Assembly: GCF_017743995.1 (NCBI RefSeq)
Contig: NZ_JAGHRB010000003.1
Location: 290,003-354,002, forward strand
Source of the DNA: Ruegeria sp. R13_0
Lineage (GTDB): Bacteria; Pseudomonadota; Alphaproteobacteria; Rhodobacterales; Rhodobacteraceae
Reading direction: 5' to 3'
Length of the DNA: 64,000 bases
The notes below the pieces were generated by a model. That model ran no database searches. It worked only from the letters and a program-made list of their open reading frames with translations, and was not told the DNA's origin. The translations under genes were made by a program, and so were the position numbers. Shown here one piece after another: positions 35,950-44,975 of the stretch (position 1 is the stretch's first letter; the number at the start of each line of letters is the position of its first letter).

Positions 35950-36756
35950 TCAAACTGCGCTTTCCATATATTCTTCGCCGGTCTTGGCGCCAGTGATATA
36001 GGACACGACATCTTCGCCGGAGATATCTTCGTTCTTGATGTCAAGGTTGGCGCAGATGCGGCCACGGCGGAACACGATGATGCGGTCCATAAGGTCAAAC
36101 ACCTGCCGCATGTTGTGACTCACCAGGATCAGTGGCTCACCCTGTTCCTTGAGCGTACGGATGATGTTTTCTACCTGTGCCGTTTCCTGAACACCCAACG
36201 CAGCAGTCGGTTCGTCCATGATCGTCAGTTTCGAATGAAAGCTGGCGGTCCGGGCGATGGCCACGCACTGGCGCTGACCGCCTGACATATTCTGGATCGT
36301 GTTGCGGATACTGGGAATCTTCACGCCGGTCTTTTCCAGCGCGGCAAGGGTGTCCTTGCGCATGGCCTTGTAGTCCAGCCGCCGGAACGGCCCGAGCCAG
36401 TTCCACATGGTCTTTTCCCGGCCCAGAAACAGGTTGTCCGACACATCCAGTGAATCCGCCAGGGCAAGCGTCTGGAACACGGTTTCGATCCCGGCCTCGC
36501 GCGCGTCCAGCGGGCCTGCAAATTCTACTTCCTTGCCGTCAAAGACAATGGTGCCGCGGGTCTTCTGTTCTACCCCGGTGATCTGGCGAACAAAGGTAGA
36601 TTTGCCCGCCCCGTTATCCCCCATGATCGCCACGTGCTCGCCCTTGCGCAGTATGAAGTCGGCATCTTCAAGTGCGTGGACACCACCGTAGTGTTTTGTC
36701 AGACCTCGTGTTTCAAGGATTATGTCGCCCATATCGTGGAGCTTTAGTTCGCTCAT
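35950..36756 (-). CDS. Sugar ABC transporter ATP-binding protein (single domain, inositol/fructose type)
   Basis: 268 residues: Walker A GDNGAGKST (about 46-54), signature MSGGQRQ, Walker B LTIMDEPTAALGV. Related enterobacterial sugar ATPases (RbsA, MglA) carry two ATPase domains; this is the half-size FrcA-like form common in alphaproteobacteria, acting as a homodimer. GGGAGGATGATACA precedes the start. It lies 15 bp after the permease gene. Confidence 0.92.
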   Translation of the reverse strand: MSELKLHDMGDIILETRGLTKHYGGVHALEDADFILRKGEHVAIMGDNGAGKSTFVRQITGVEQKTRGTIVFDGKEVEFAGPLDAREAGIETVFQTLALADSLDVSDNLFLGREKTMWNWLGPFRRLDYKAMRKDTLAALEKTGVKIPSIRNTIQNMSGGQRQCVAIARTASFHSKLTIMDEPTAALGVQETAQVENIIRTLKEQGEPLILVSHNMRQVFDLMDRIIVFRRGRICANLDIKNEDISGEDVVSYITGAKTGEEYMESAV

Positions 36757-36771
36757 TGTATCATCCTCCCG

Positions 36772-37857
36772 TCAAGATCTGGACTTGCCGTTTTTCTGGC
36801 GCCACTGGTCCAGAACAACCGCGCTGATGATGATCGTGCCCATCGCCATTAGCTGGTAGAAAGCGTCGAGCCTGATGTAAGTAAAGCCAGACTGGATCAC
36901 ACCAAACACCATCGCCCCCAGAACCGTGCCAACAACAGATCCGCGGCCACCGGTCAGCGACACACCACCGATGACGGCCATCGCGATCGCGAACAATTCG
37001 TAGAACTGTCCCATACCGGTCTGAGCGGTTAGGTTCTTGGAACTCAGAACGATCGCCGCGAAGGCTGCCAACATACTGGCAATCATATAGACAAGGATTT
37101 TGTGTCGCTGGACGTTGATGCCTGACATGCGCGCAGCGTCTTCGTTTGAGCCGATTGCATAAGTGTGTTTGCCATAAACTGTGTGCTTGAGAATAAAGTG
37201 GAACAATACCGCCAGCATCAAAAACCAGACAACGGGCATCATTCCGGACCCGATCCAAGCATACCCCTCCGTAGGAAAGGAAACGGGCTGGCCACGTGTC
37301 CACCATTGGGCGATGCCGCGACAGATGAGGAACATACCAAGTGTCGCGATAAATGGAGGAATGCGCGTATAGGCGATCAGTGAACCGTTGATTGAACCTA
37401 TGAAGGCGCCAAACATTAATCCCACCATCACAGGTACGATCACCGGCAGATCGAAAGCCCAATCGCCAAACACAGCCTTCGGGTTGGGGTTTCCGTTGAC
37501 CAGTTCAGTCTGGGCAAAGGACATCACAATCATCGCCGCTGCACCGACAAGCGGACCCGAAGACAGGTCAATGCCCCCGGATATGATGACCTGTGTCACC
37601 CCGAGCGCGATAATGCCGATAATGGAGACCTGAAGGATAATGATCTTCAGACGTGCGATGTTGAGAATGGTGCCGTCACGCTTGGTGTTAAAGTCGAACA
37701 GCATACTCTGGCCGTTCATATAGGGGAGTAACTGCCCCAACGCTTCGAAGATTAAAACGATCGCGATGAGCGCAAAAAAGATATTAAGTTCGTTTGGCCA
37801 AGCGCGCTTGGTTTTGTCGTACTTCAGGCCGCCGATGCCTTCGGTGTTGTCGGTCAT
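36772..37857 (-). CDS. Sugar ABC transporter permease (ribose/inositol type)
   Basis: About 361 residues from ATG 37855-37857 (GGAGCATGAT upstream). Eight to ten hydrophobic segments, with the family loop AIGSNEDAARMSGINVQRHKI and conserved ISGGIDLSSGPLVG and TLGMFLICRGIA. Fits the BPD_transp_2 family (RbsC/FrcC/inositol permeases). The neighbours are the binding protein upstream and the ATPase downstream. Confidence 0.93.
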   Translation of the reverse strand: MTDNTEGIGGLKYDKTKRAWPNELNIFFALIAIVLIFEALGQLLPYMNGQSMLFDFNTKRDGTILNIARLKIIILQVSIIGIIALGVTQVIISGGIDLSSGPLVGAAAMIVMSFAQTELVNGNPNPKAVFGDWAFDLPVIVPVMVGLMFGAFIGSINGSLIAYTRIPPFIATLGMFLICRGIAQWWTRGQPVSFPTEGYAWIGSGMMPVVWFLMLAVLFHFILKHTVYGKHTYAIGSNEDAARMSGINVQRHKILVYMIASMLAAFAAIVLSSKNLTAQTGMGQFYELFAIAMAVIGGVSLTGGRGSVVGTVLGAMVFGVIQSGFTYIRLDAFYQLMAMGTIIISAVVLDQWRQKNGKSRS

Positions 37858-37895
37858 ATCATGCTCCGGTGCTTTCAAGCGTGGGGAGGGAATTC

Positions 37896-37921
37896 GGCGG
37901 AGCAGCGATTGCCGCTCCGCC
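37896..37921 (-). terminator. Intercistronic hairpin after the binding-protein gene
   Basis: GGCGGAGC / GCTCCGCC, an 8-bp perfect stem with a 10-nt loop, between the binding-protein stop (37959) and the permease start (37857). No T-run follows. Such stems commonly protect the binding-protein mRNA 3' end so that it is made in excess over the membrane parts. Confidence 0.6.
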
Positions 37922-37958
37922 CGATTGCTTCAGCCAGCAATTCGGTTTCGTCGGAAGC

Positions 37959-38906
37959 TCAGTTCTTGCTCAGGAAATCGCTCATGTTTGCCGGCGTCAC
38001 CAGCTTGAAAGGAATCCAGACCTTGCGCGGTACGTCTTCGCCGCGGGACAGGGCTAGTGCCGCGTCTACCGAGCCGGAGCCCTGACCAAACGCATCCTGG
38101 AAGACGGTCGCGTCCAGTTCCCCAGCCTGCATGGCGACCAACGCGTCCTGCGTGGCGTCAACGCCGACGACAACAACGTCTTCCATCGAAATGCCGGACG
38201 CCTTCATGGCCTGGATGGCACCGATTGCGCTTTCGTCGTTGTTTGCGAAGACAACGTCAAAGTCTTCGCCCGAACTGATCCAGTTGGTCATAAGGTCTTG
38301 TGCCTTGTCGCGGGACCATTCCGAAGTCTGGCGGTCGATGATGGTGATGAAGTTACACATGTCCATGCCAACCACATCATCGACATCCTTTGTGCGCTGG
38401 ATCGCTGCCTGATTGGAGAGCTGACCCATAATGATGTAGCCCTTGGCGCCAACACCGCCAAGCCCGGCGGCGCGCAACAGCTTGCAAGCCTCAAAGGCCG
38501 AAAGGGTGCCGGATTCAACTTCGTTCGATGCCACCATCGCCTGGTTGTCCGGCAGCGAGTCCAGATTGACGGGCTGGCGGTTGATATAGACCAATGGCAC
38601 ACCGGCGGCTTCAGCGGCATCCGACATGGCCTGGGTAGCCGACGTGTCAACAGGGTTCACAATGATCGCATCCACGCCCGAAGCGATGAAGTTGTTGATT
38701 TGATCAAGCTGCTTGGCCACGTCGTCGGCCGCATCTTCAACTTGGATCGTGACGCCGTCGATCGACTCCGCGTGCTCGACCATGCCGTTACGCATAACGG
38801 TCAGGAAGTTGTCATCGAACCGTGCTATCGTCGCGCCGATGGTTTCGGCCATCGCTGTTGTACCCATCAAAGTTGACAACGCAGTTGCAATTAAGATCTT
38901 TTTCAT
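37959..38906 (-). CDS. Sugar ABC transporter substrate-binding protein (RbsB/inositol type)
   Basis: 315 residues with a signal peptide (MKKILIATALSTLMGTTAMA). TIGATIARFDDNFLTVMRNGM, DQINNFIASGVDAIIVNPVD and YINRQP form the first lobe. The second has VVFANNDESAIGAIQAMK and VVVVGVDATQDALVAMQ. This is the periplasmic binding protein type 1 fold of ribose/inositol receptors. With the IolD/IolE context the ligand is probably an inositol or cyclitol. Confidence 0.92.
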   Translation of the reverse strand: MKKILIATALSTLMGTTAMAETIGATIARFDDNFLTVMRNGMVEHAESIDGVTIQVEDAADDVAKQLDQINNFIASGVDAIIVNPVDTSATQAMSDAAEAAGVPLVYINRQPVNLDSLPDNQAMVASNEVESGTLSAFEACKLLRAAGLGGVGAKGYIIMGQLSNQAAIQRTKDVDDVVGMDMCNFITIIDRQTSEWSRDKAQDLMTNWISSGEDFDVVFANNDESAIGAIQAMKASGISMEDVVVVGVDATQDALVAMQAGELDATVFQDAFGQGSGSVDAALALSRGEDVPRKVWIPFKLVTPANMSDFLSKN

Positions 38907-38998
38907 AGATTCCTCCCTAATCGGATGTCCGGCACATCCTTTGCTTCAATCCGGAAGCCCGCTAAGGGCAGTTTCCCTGTACTGGGACCTCTCTCAAC

Positions 38999-39814
38999 TC
39001 ATCGCATCAGCGGTTCCGCTGGCGCCGGGGCCTGGCCGTCATATCCTCCCCAGACGGATTGATCGTAATGCACGACTGCTCCGGTCATCATTCCGCTATC
39101 GTCGGACGCCATCCACAGCACTGCGCGCGCGACCTCGTCCGGGTCCAGAAGTCGGCCAAACGGCAAGTTTGCGCGGGCCTTCTCCTCCCAGTTCGGGTCC
39201 CCTGTCTCTGCGAGCTGGATCTTGCGTTCGTGGTCTGACGCCATCCAGCCGATATCAAGCTGATTGACATGAATGCGGTTTCGCATCAGCGCAAAACCAG
39301 CGTGGCGTGTCAGGGTTCCGAGCGCCCCTTTCGAGACGCTATAAGGCGCCAGAAATGGTTGGCCCACGCGTTGCGAGGTTGAGCCGATGTTGACGATCCG
39401 CCCCCCGATTCCTTCGCGCTCCATGACGCCGATTGCATCCTGCATCAGAAAGAACGGCGCACGTACATTGACTGCGATCATCTTATCAAAAAGATCGGGC
39501 GTGGTGTTGAGCAGATTGCCACGATCCGTGAACCCGGCGGCATTGACCAGAATATCCACCCGCCCGAACCGTGCATCCGTGACCGGAACGATCCCACGCA
39601 CCGCCTCGATATCAGCCAGATCAGCTGCAATCATCTGAGTGGCAACACCGGTTTCATCTTCGATCTCTTGCGCCGCTGCCTCACCCTTGGCCTGATCACG
39701 GCCGACAATCGCAAGCCCCGCCGCACCCGCTTGGGCAAAGCGCCGCGCGATGGCCGCGCCAAGCCCTTGGGTGCCGCCCGTTATGATCGCAACCCTGCCG
39801 TCGATCCGGTTCAT
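38999..39814 (-). CDS. SDR-family oxidoreductase in the iol operon
   Basis: 271 residues: IITGGTQGLGAAIARRFA, ILVNAAGFT, NIGSTSQRVGQPFLAPYSVSKGAL (Ser...Tyr-x-x-x-Lys). The start overlaps the iolE stop by 4 bp, so it is translationally coupled. It may oxidise the polyol or a later intermediate, perhaps in place of the decayed iolG. The C-terminal tail YDQSVWGGYDGQAPAPAEP is seen in SDRs of sugar-catabolic operons. Confidence 0.88.
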   Translation of the reverse strand: MNRIDGRVAIITGGTQGLGAAIARRFAQAGAAGLAIVGRDQAKGEAAAQEIEDETGVATQMIAADLADIEAVRGIVPVTDARFGRVDILVNAAGFTDRGNLLNTTPDLFDKMIAVNVRAPFFLMQDAIGVMEREGIGGRIVNIGSTSQRVGQPFLAPYSVSKGALGTLTRHAGFALMRNRIHVNQLDIGWMASDHERKIQLAETGDPNWEEKARANLPFGRLLDPDEVARAVLWMASDDSGMMTGAVVHYDQSVWGGYDGQAPAPAEPLMR

Positions 39815-40707
39815 GAGACGACCTCGTACCCTGCGGCGTTCATCACGCGGATCAGCTCGGCATGACCGACCTTGGCCATCTCAAGCGGCGGGTTTGCGAC
39901 GGGATCCTGTTCCGCCTCGACCACGAACCAGCCTTCATAGCCCTTGCCCGCCAATGCTTTGACGATGGCTTCGAAATCGAGGCTGCCATCGCCGGGAACG
40001 GTGAACACGCCCTTGATCACGGCATCAAGGAAACTCTCTGCGCCCTTGTCGACCGAATTCGCAACCTCTGAACGCGCGTCCTTGGTGTGCACATGGCTGA
40101 TCCGCGCATGGTGATTTTCGATCACACGCATGACATCCCCGCCAGCAAAGGCCATGTGCCCTGCATCATAGAGCAGCGGAACCGAGCTGTGCTTCATGAA
40201 CAGATCCAGCTCATGCTCTCGTTCAACAACCGCTCCCATATGGTGGTGGTAGGACAGGGGCATCCCTTCTGCCGCGCACCAATCCGCGAAATCCGAAATG
40301 CGCCGCCCATAGTCAGCCATCTCGGTTTCGGTCAGGACGGGTTTTTGCGCAAGCGGCACATCTCGCTCGCCCTGCACCGACCGGGCAGTTTCTCCGTAGA
40401 CAATGCAAGGGGCTCCAGCGGTCTTGAAAAAGGCAAGCTGGTCGGCAATCCGCGCCTTTTCCTTCTCGATGTCGCCGTCCAGGAGCAAGCCAGAAAACCA
40501 GCCTCCACACACGGATATGCCGTAGCGGTCCAGGATCGGCCCCAACTCCTCCATGTTCATGGGAAACCGGCGGCCGGTTTCCATACCGGTGAAACCGGCG
40601 ACTGACGCCTGACGTAACGCCTCTTCCAGGCTCACATCGTCCGACAGAGACGCATCATCGTCATTCCACCACGCAATCGGAGCTATACCCAGTTTCGCTT
40701 GCAACAT
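39811..40707 (-). CDS. iolE: Inosose dehydratase-like TIM barrel protein (IolE)
   Basis: 298 residues. LGIAPIAWWNDDDASLS then EALRQASVAGFTGMETGRRFP is the IolE opening. YHHHMGAVVEREHELD, LLYDAGHMAFAGGD and HVHTKDA provide the metal-binding His/Glu/Asp of the xylose-isomerase-like barrel. Inosose dehydratase turns 2-keto-myo-inositol into the trihydroxycyclohexanedione that IolD opens. It starts 2 bp after the iolD stop. The residue set fits IolE well, but a related ketose epimerase or dehydratase cannot be excluded. Confidence 0.85.
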   Translation of the reverse strand: MLQAKLGIAPIAWWNDDDASLSDDVSLEEALRQASVAGFTGMETGRRFPMNMEELGPILDRYGISVCGGWFSGLLLDGDIEKEKARIADQLAFFKTAGAPCIVYGETARSVQGERDVPLAQKPVLTETEMADYGRRISDFADWCAAEGMPLSYHHHMGAVVEREHELDLFMKHSSVPLLYDAGHMAFAGGDVMRVIENHHARISHVHTKDARSEVANSVDKGAESFLDAVIKGVFTVPGDGSLDFEAIVKALAGKGYEGWFVVEAEQDPVANPPLEMAKVGHAELIRVMNAAGYEVVS

Positions 40708-40709
40708 GA

Positions 40710-42569
40710 TCAGACGCCTTGACGCTGCTTGGCGCGGAACGCTTCCTGACCCTTGCGTGCTTCGCGAATGCTTTCACGGTCATTGATCTCAGGTACACCG
40801 ACATACCAATCGGCCCCACCGGGGGTCCATGTGTAGGCGTCTGAATTGATGCTGATCACTGTGGTGGCATCAGTGGTCTGCGCCCAATCCATGGCGGCTT
40901 CCAGATCGGCCAAACTGTCACAATGACGCGCATAGGCGCCCATGGCTTCGGCATGTTTGGCGAAATCCACATGACGCGGGTTGTCCTTGTTCAAAACCCG
41001 CGAATCCTTCAGCAAGTTGTTGAAGCCCGGCACGCCCATACCGGTCTGAAGCCGGTTGATTACGCCAAATCCGCCATTGTCGCAGACGACAACGATCATC
41101 TTGTGACCGGACAGAACAGAGGAATAGATATCAGAGTTCATCATCATGTAAGACCCGTCGCCGACCATGACGATCGGCACGCCGGTACCTTCCTTGGCAA
41201 TCGCATGGCCCCAGGCCCCGGCGATTTCATAGCCCATGCAAGAGAACCCGAACTCGCAATCAAAGCTGTTTGGCGCCTTGACGCGCCAATTCTTGACGGT
41301 TTCGCCCGGCAGGCCACCCGCGGCGGTGACCATGGTGTCCTCTGGACGCGCGGCCTTGTTCACCACGGCGATCACCTGCGCGTAGCTGGGGACTGCGGCG
41401 TTGGTCGGGGCCTGCCCCTCGTCCAGCATCTGGTTCCAATTGGCGTACAGATCGCGCGCTTCTTCCATCCGGGCAGCGTCACAGACCCAGTCTCCAAGGG
41501 CTGCATCCAACTCGTTCAAGCATTCCAGTGCATCACCCACTACCGGCAGGGACCTGTGCTTGCGGGCGTCAAATCGAGCCGCGTTAATATTGATGAACTG
41601 GCTGTCGCAGGCAAAGGTTGTCCAGGATCCCGTGGTAAAATCCTGCAAGCGTGTACCCACGGCGATCACCACATCGGCCCCCTCGGCCAGTTCCTTGGCG
41701 GCATCTGTCCCCTCGATACCAAGTGCTCCGACATAAGCAGGGTGGTCATGCACAACAGCGCCCTTCCCCGCAATGGTTTCGGCCATGGGAATGCCCCGGG
41801 ATTCGGCAAATCGGGCGAGCACTTCTTCGGCACCGGAATACCGCACACCCCCGCCTGAGATGATCAGAGGCTTCTTGGCGGTTTTCAGCAGTTCGACCGC
41901 CGCCGCAACCTGATCACGATCCGGGCGCGGGCGCGGAATGGTCCAGAGCGTCGGCTCGAAGAACTCGACCGGGTAATCATAAGCGATTTCCTGAATGTCC
42001 TGTGGCAATCCAATGAACGCAGGACCGCAATCGGCCGGATCCAGCATGGTGGCCACAGCCTGAGGCAACGAAGACAGGATCTGTGCCGGATGCGTGATCC
42101 GGTCCCAGTAACGCGATACGGCGCGGAAACTGTCATTCACCGTGGTGGACGGCTCACCGTAGTGCTCGACCTGCTGCAAAACGGGATCCGGCAGTCGGTT
42201 ATTGTAGGTGTCGCCCGAGATCAACAGAACCGGCAGACGGTTGGCATGGGCCACCCCTGCCGCGGTGACCATATTGGTGGCCCCTGGTCCAACTGACGTG
42301 GTGGCGATCATGATCTGGCGACGCAGTTTCGCCTTTCCATAGCCGATTGCGGCCAGGGCCATGGATTGTTCATTCTGTCCGCGCCATGTTGGCAAGACGT
42401 CTTGCACCTGCTCCAGCGCTTCCGACAGGCAGGTCACATTACCATGACCGAAGATCCCGAACACACCTGCAAAAAGCTGGACCCGATCACCATCAATCTC
42501 AGCACGCTGGTTGATCAGATAGCGTACCAGCGCCTGCCCCACTGTCAGCTTTACGGTTTCCCCGGCCAT
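40710..42569 (-). CDS. iolD: 3D-(3,5/4)-trihydroxycyclohexane-1,2-dione hydrolase (IolD), thiamine-diphosphate enzyme
   Basis: About 619 residues; ATG 42567-42569 with GGAGGCGAG upstream. The N-terminal domain has VFGIFGHGNVTCLSEALEQV and the catalytic-Glu region QNEQSMALAAIGYGKA. The C-terminal diphosphate-binding motif is MVGDGSYMMMNSDIYSSV (GDG...N). The ring-opening reaction gives 5-deoxyglucuronate in the inositol pathway. It is the first gene of the leftward operon; the divergent promoter with two palindromes lies at 42570-42723. Confidence 0.93.
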   Translation of the reverse strand: MAGETVKLTVGQALVRYLINQRAEIDGDRVQLFAGVFGIFGHGNVTCLSEALEQVQDVLPTWRGQNEQSMALAAIGYGKAKLRRQIMIATTSVGPGATNMVTAAGVAHANRLPVLLISGDTYNNRLPDPVLQQVEHYGEPSTTVNDSFRAVSRYWDRITHPAQILSSLPQAVATMLDPADCGPAFIGLPQDIQEIAYDYPVEFFEPTLWTIPRPRPDRDQVAAAVELLKTAKKPLIISGGGVRYSGAEEVLARFAESRGIPMAETIAGKGAVVHDHPAYVGALGIEGTDAAKELAEGADVVIAVGTRLQDFTTGSWTTFACDSQFININAARFDARKHRSLPVVGDALECLNELDAALGDWVCDAARMEEARDLYANWNQMLDEGQAPTNAAVPSYAQVIAVVNKAARPEDTMVTAAGGLPGETVKNWRVKAPNSFDCEFGFSCMGYEIAGAWGHAIAKEGTGVPIVMVGDGSYMMMNSDIYSSVLSGHKMIVVVCDNGGFGVINRLQTGMGVPGFNNLLKDSRVLNKDNPRHVDFAKHAEAMGAYARHCDSLADLEAAMDWAQTTDATTVISINSDAYTWTPGGADWYVGVPEINDRESIREARKGQEAFRAKQRQGV

Positions 42570-42602
42570 CTCGCCTCCTCCAAACGACATTCAAATTCTC
42601 TA

Positions 42603-42620
42603 TTGGAATGTTTATTGACA
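42603..42620. promoter_or_regulatory. Probable RpiR operator, copy 1
   Basis: TTGGAATGTTTATTGACA in the shared promoter of the two operons. It matches the copy at 42632-42649 in 14 of 18 positions. The TTG...AATG core is followed by TTATTG, giving a degraded palindrome. It contains a TTGACA-like box. Confidence 0.5.
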
Positions 42621-42631
42621 AATGGTGCATA

Positions 42632-42649
42632 TTGCAATGATTATTGCAA
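42632..42649. promoter_or_regulatory. Probable RpiR operator, copy 2
   Basis: TTGCAATGATTATTGCAA is a near-perfect palindrome (7-bp arms TTGCAAT/ATTGCAA, 4-bp centre). It lies 29 bp from copy 1, about 75 bp before the aldehyde dehydrogenase start and 63 bp before the iolD start. The RpiR gene at the end of the right operon is the natural candidate to bind both. Confidence 0.6.
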
Positions 42650-42723
42650 ACGCTTTACTATCCGTTGCAGACCATTGCTGAAAGCGCCTGAGCGCCCAGC
42701 AATATCAGAGAGGAAAACCGACA

Positions 42724-44154
42724 ATGTACGAAAGCTATGGGCTATACTATGATGGTGCCTGGCAGGGCGCTGCTTCAGAATTGGAAGTTTTCTCTCCAGT
42801 GACGGGCAAAGCGCTGGGGCAGGCGAAGGCCGCATCTCGGGATGACACTTTGGCCGCAATCGATTCGGCATTTTCAGCCCTCGCACCACTGCGCGAAATG
42901 GGAGGGTTCGCACGCGCGGATGCTCTTCATAAAGTGGCGGATGAGATGCTACGTCGCGCCGATGAAGCGGCGCGAATGATATCATCCGAAACCGGAAAGC
43001 CGCTGGTGCAAGCAGGGCGCGAATGGGGGCTCGCATGTGATCAATTCCGCTGGTACGCCGAAGAGGCAAGGCGGATCTATGGCCGCACAGTTGAAAGCCG
43101 TGTCCCCGGAGGCCGGTTTGAAATCACCCGGGAACCTGTCGGCGTGGTTGGCGCCTTCACAGCTTGGAACTTCCCTGCCGCTTTGCCCGCGCGCAAGATT
43201 GCGCCCGCACTGGCCGCCGGGTGCCCTGTTGTGCTGCGCCCGTCGTCGCAAACACCTGGCGTTTCCATGGTCCTGGTGGATTGTATTCGAGCAGGCGACC
43301 TGCCTGCCGGGGCGGTGAACCTTGTGATTGGCTCGACAGGCAACACCTATGCCCCGGTGATGGCCGATGCACGCGTGCGCAAGGTGTCTCTGACGGGATC
43401 AACCCGTGTCGGACAACAGATGATCCGCGACGCGGCGGATACCGTCAAGAAAGTCTCAATGGAGTTGGGTGGAAACGCGCCTTGTATCATCTTTGACGAT
43501 GCCGATCTAAACGGCGCGCTGGATGTCTGCGTCCCCACAAAATTTGCAAATGCCGGGCAGGTCTGCGTCACCCCGGATCGGTTCTTTGTTCATGACAGCC
43601 TGCATGATGAATTCGTTGCCGAATTCGTGAAACGGGCCAATGCAATCAAACTGGGGGACGGACTGTACGAGAGTACCGAAATGGGTCCTCTGATCAATGC
43701 CGACCATCTAAGCAATATCGACGCCATCGTGCAGGACGCCGTGCAATCCGGGGCGACACTGGAGACCGGTGGGCAGCGTTCTGCGGCATTCAACACCGGC
43801 CATTTCTATGAACCCACCGTACTCAGCAACGTCACAGACGCTATGCGCGTTTTTGCCGAAGAGAATTTCGGACCGATCGCCGCCATCACCCGCTTCAAGG
43901 ACGAAGATGAAGTGCTGGCCCGCGCCAACGCATCCAAAATGGGCCTGTCAGCATATGCTTTCACACAAAGCGCTGACCGTGCACGGCGTACGGCGGCAGC
44001 CTTGAAATCCGGGATGGTGGGGATCAACTCCTTTGCGCTTGCAGCTTCCGAAGCACCGTTTGGCGGCACCAATTACTCCGGCCTTGGCCGCGAGGGCGGC
44101 CTTGAGGGGATTGAGGATTACCTCGACACCAAACTGTCGCAAATCGTCTTCTGA
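42724..44154 (+). CDS. Aldehyde dehydrogenase family protein (semialdehyde type)
   Basis: 476 residues. VGVVGAFTAWNFPAALPARK and SLTGSTRVGQQM bind NAD(P), MELGGNAPCII holds the general base Glu, and FANAGQVCVTPDRFFV the catalytic Cys. This fits succinate-semialdehyde/glutarate-semialdehyde-like dehydrogenases. It is distinct from IolA, the CoA-acylating methylmalonate-semialdehyde dehydrogenase. First gene of the rightward operon; AGAGAGGAAAACCGACA precedes the start. Confidence 0.9.
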   Translation: MYESYGLYYDGAWQGAASELEVFSPVTGKALGQAKAASRDDTLAAIDSAFSALAPLREMGGFARADALHKVADEMLRRADEAARMISSETGKPLVQAGREWGLACDQFRWYAEEARRIYGRTVESRVPGGRFEITREPVGVVGAFTAWNFPAALPARKIAPALAAGCPVVLRPSSQTPGVSMVLVDCIRAGDLPAGAVNLVIGSTGNTYAPVMADARVRKVSLTGSTRVGQQMIRDAADTVKKVSMELGGNAPCIIFDDADLNGALDVCVPTKFANAGQVCVTPDRFFVHDSLHDEFVAEFVKRANAIKLGDGLYESTEMGPLINADHLSNIDAIVQDAVQSGATLETGGQRSAAFNTGHFYEPTVLSNVTDAMRVFAEENFGPIAAITRFKDEDEVLARANASKMGLSAYAFTQSADRARRTAAALKSGMVGINSFALAASEAPFGGTNYSGLGREGGLEGIEDYLDTKLSQIVF

Positions 44155-44975
44155 TGGCGGAAAAGATGCAAAAGAACAAACTCAAAGCTCTCTGGGAAGA
44201 TGGCAAGCCCGCCCTAAATGGATGGTGCTCTATCGGCAATTCGTTCACCGCTGAAATCATGGCCGCACAAGGATATGACAGCGTGACAATCGACATCCAG
44301 CACGGGGCGCTTGATTATTCCAGCGTCTTGCCAATGTTCCAGGCTATGCGTGCTTCGGGCGCGACTCTCATGGCGCGGGTGCCGTGGCGCGATCCGGGCT
44401 ATATCATGAAAGCGCTGGATGCAGGCGCGATGGGAATCATCTGCCCGATGGTAAACTCCAGCGCGGAAGCAGAGGAGTTCGTCTCGTACATGCGCTACCC
44501 GCCCTATGGGCAGCGCAGCTTTGGCCCCACCCGCGCCACTATTGCCATGCCGGGTTACGGCGTGGCTGCCAATGACGAGGTTTTAGCGCTGGCAATGATC
44601 GAAACCGCTGATGGCGTGGTGAATTTAGAAGAAATTGCCGCAACGCCGGGGCTCGATGGCATATATGTCGGGCCAGCCGATTTAACCCTTGGTACGCAAC
44701 AGGGGCGGCTCCCTCCCGGGTTTGACCGGCAGGAACCAGAGATGATCGAACTGATCCGGCGCATTGCGGATGTCTGCAAGGCTAATGATATCAAAGCCTG
44801 CCTGCATTGCGGAACTCCGGACTATGCCGCCAAGGCCATTGGCTGGGGGTATGACTTGACAACGGTTGGCGGAGATTCCCGGTTGCTTGCCGGTGCCGCA
44901 GCGGCTTCGGTTACTGCCTGGAAGAACCTGACCGGGCGTGATGCCGCATCCGAAGACCAAGGAGGGATGTACTGA
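44154..44975 (+). CDS. HpcH/HpaI aldolase family protein
   Basis: 273 residues. ALNGWCSIGNSFTAEIMAAQGYDSVTIDIQHGALDYSS matches the class II pyruvate aldolase opening, with ARVPWRDPGYIMKALDAGAMGIICPMVNSSAEAE, GQRSFGPTRA and GIYVGPADLTLGTQ holding the Arg and metal ligands. The family cleaves 2-keto-3-deoxy sugar acids to pyruvate and an aldehyde. The start overlaps the aldehyde dehydrogenase stop (TGATG), so translation is coupled. Confidence 0.9.
   Translation: MAEKMQKNKLKALWEDGKPALNGWCSIGNSFTAEIMAAQGYDSVTIDIQHGALDYSSVLPMFQAMRASGATLMARVPWRDPGYIMKALDAGAMGIICPMVNSSAEAEEFVSYMRYPPYGQRSFGPTRATIAMPGYGVAANDEVLALAMIETADGVVNLEEIAATPGLDGIYVGPADLTLGTQQGRLPPGFDRQEPEMIELIRRIADVCKANDIKACLHCGTPDYAAKAIGWGYDLTTVGGDSRLLAGAAAASVTAWKNLTGRDAASEDQGGMY

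Noticed and set aside
36761..37462. 233-codon frame overlapping the ABC permease gene in another frame
   Set aside because: The permease frame has full family motifs and membrane segments; the alternative is tryptophan/cysteine/arginine-rich and unlike a protein.
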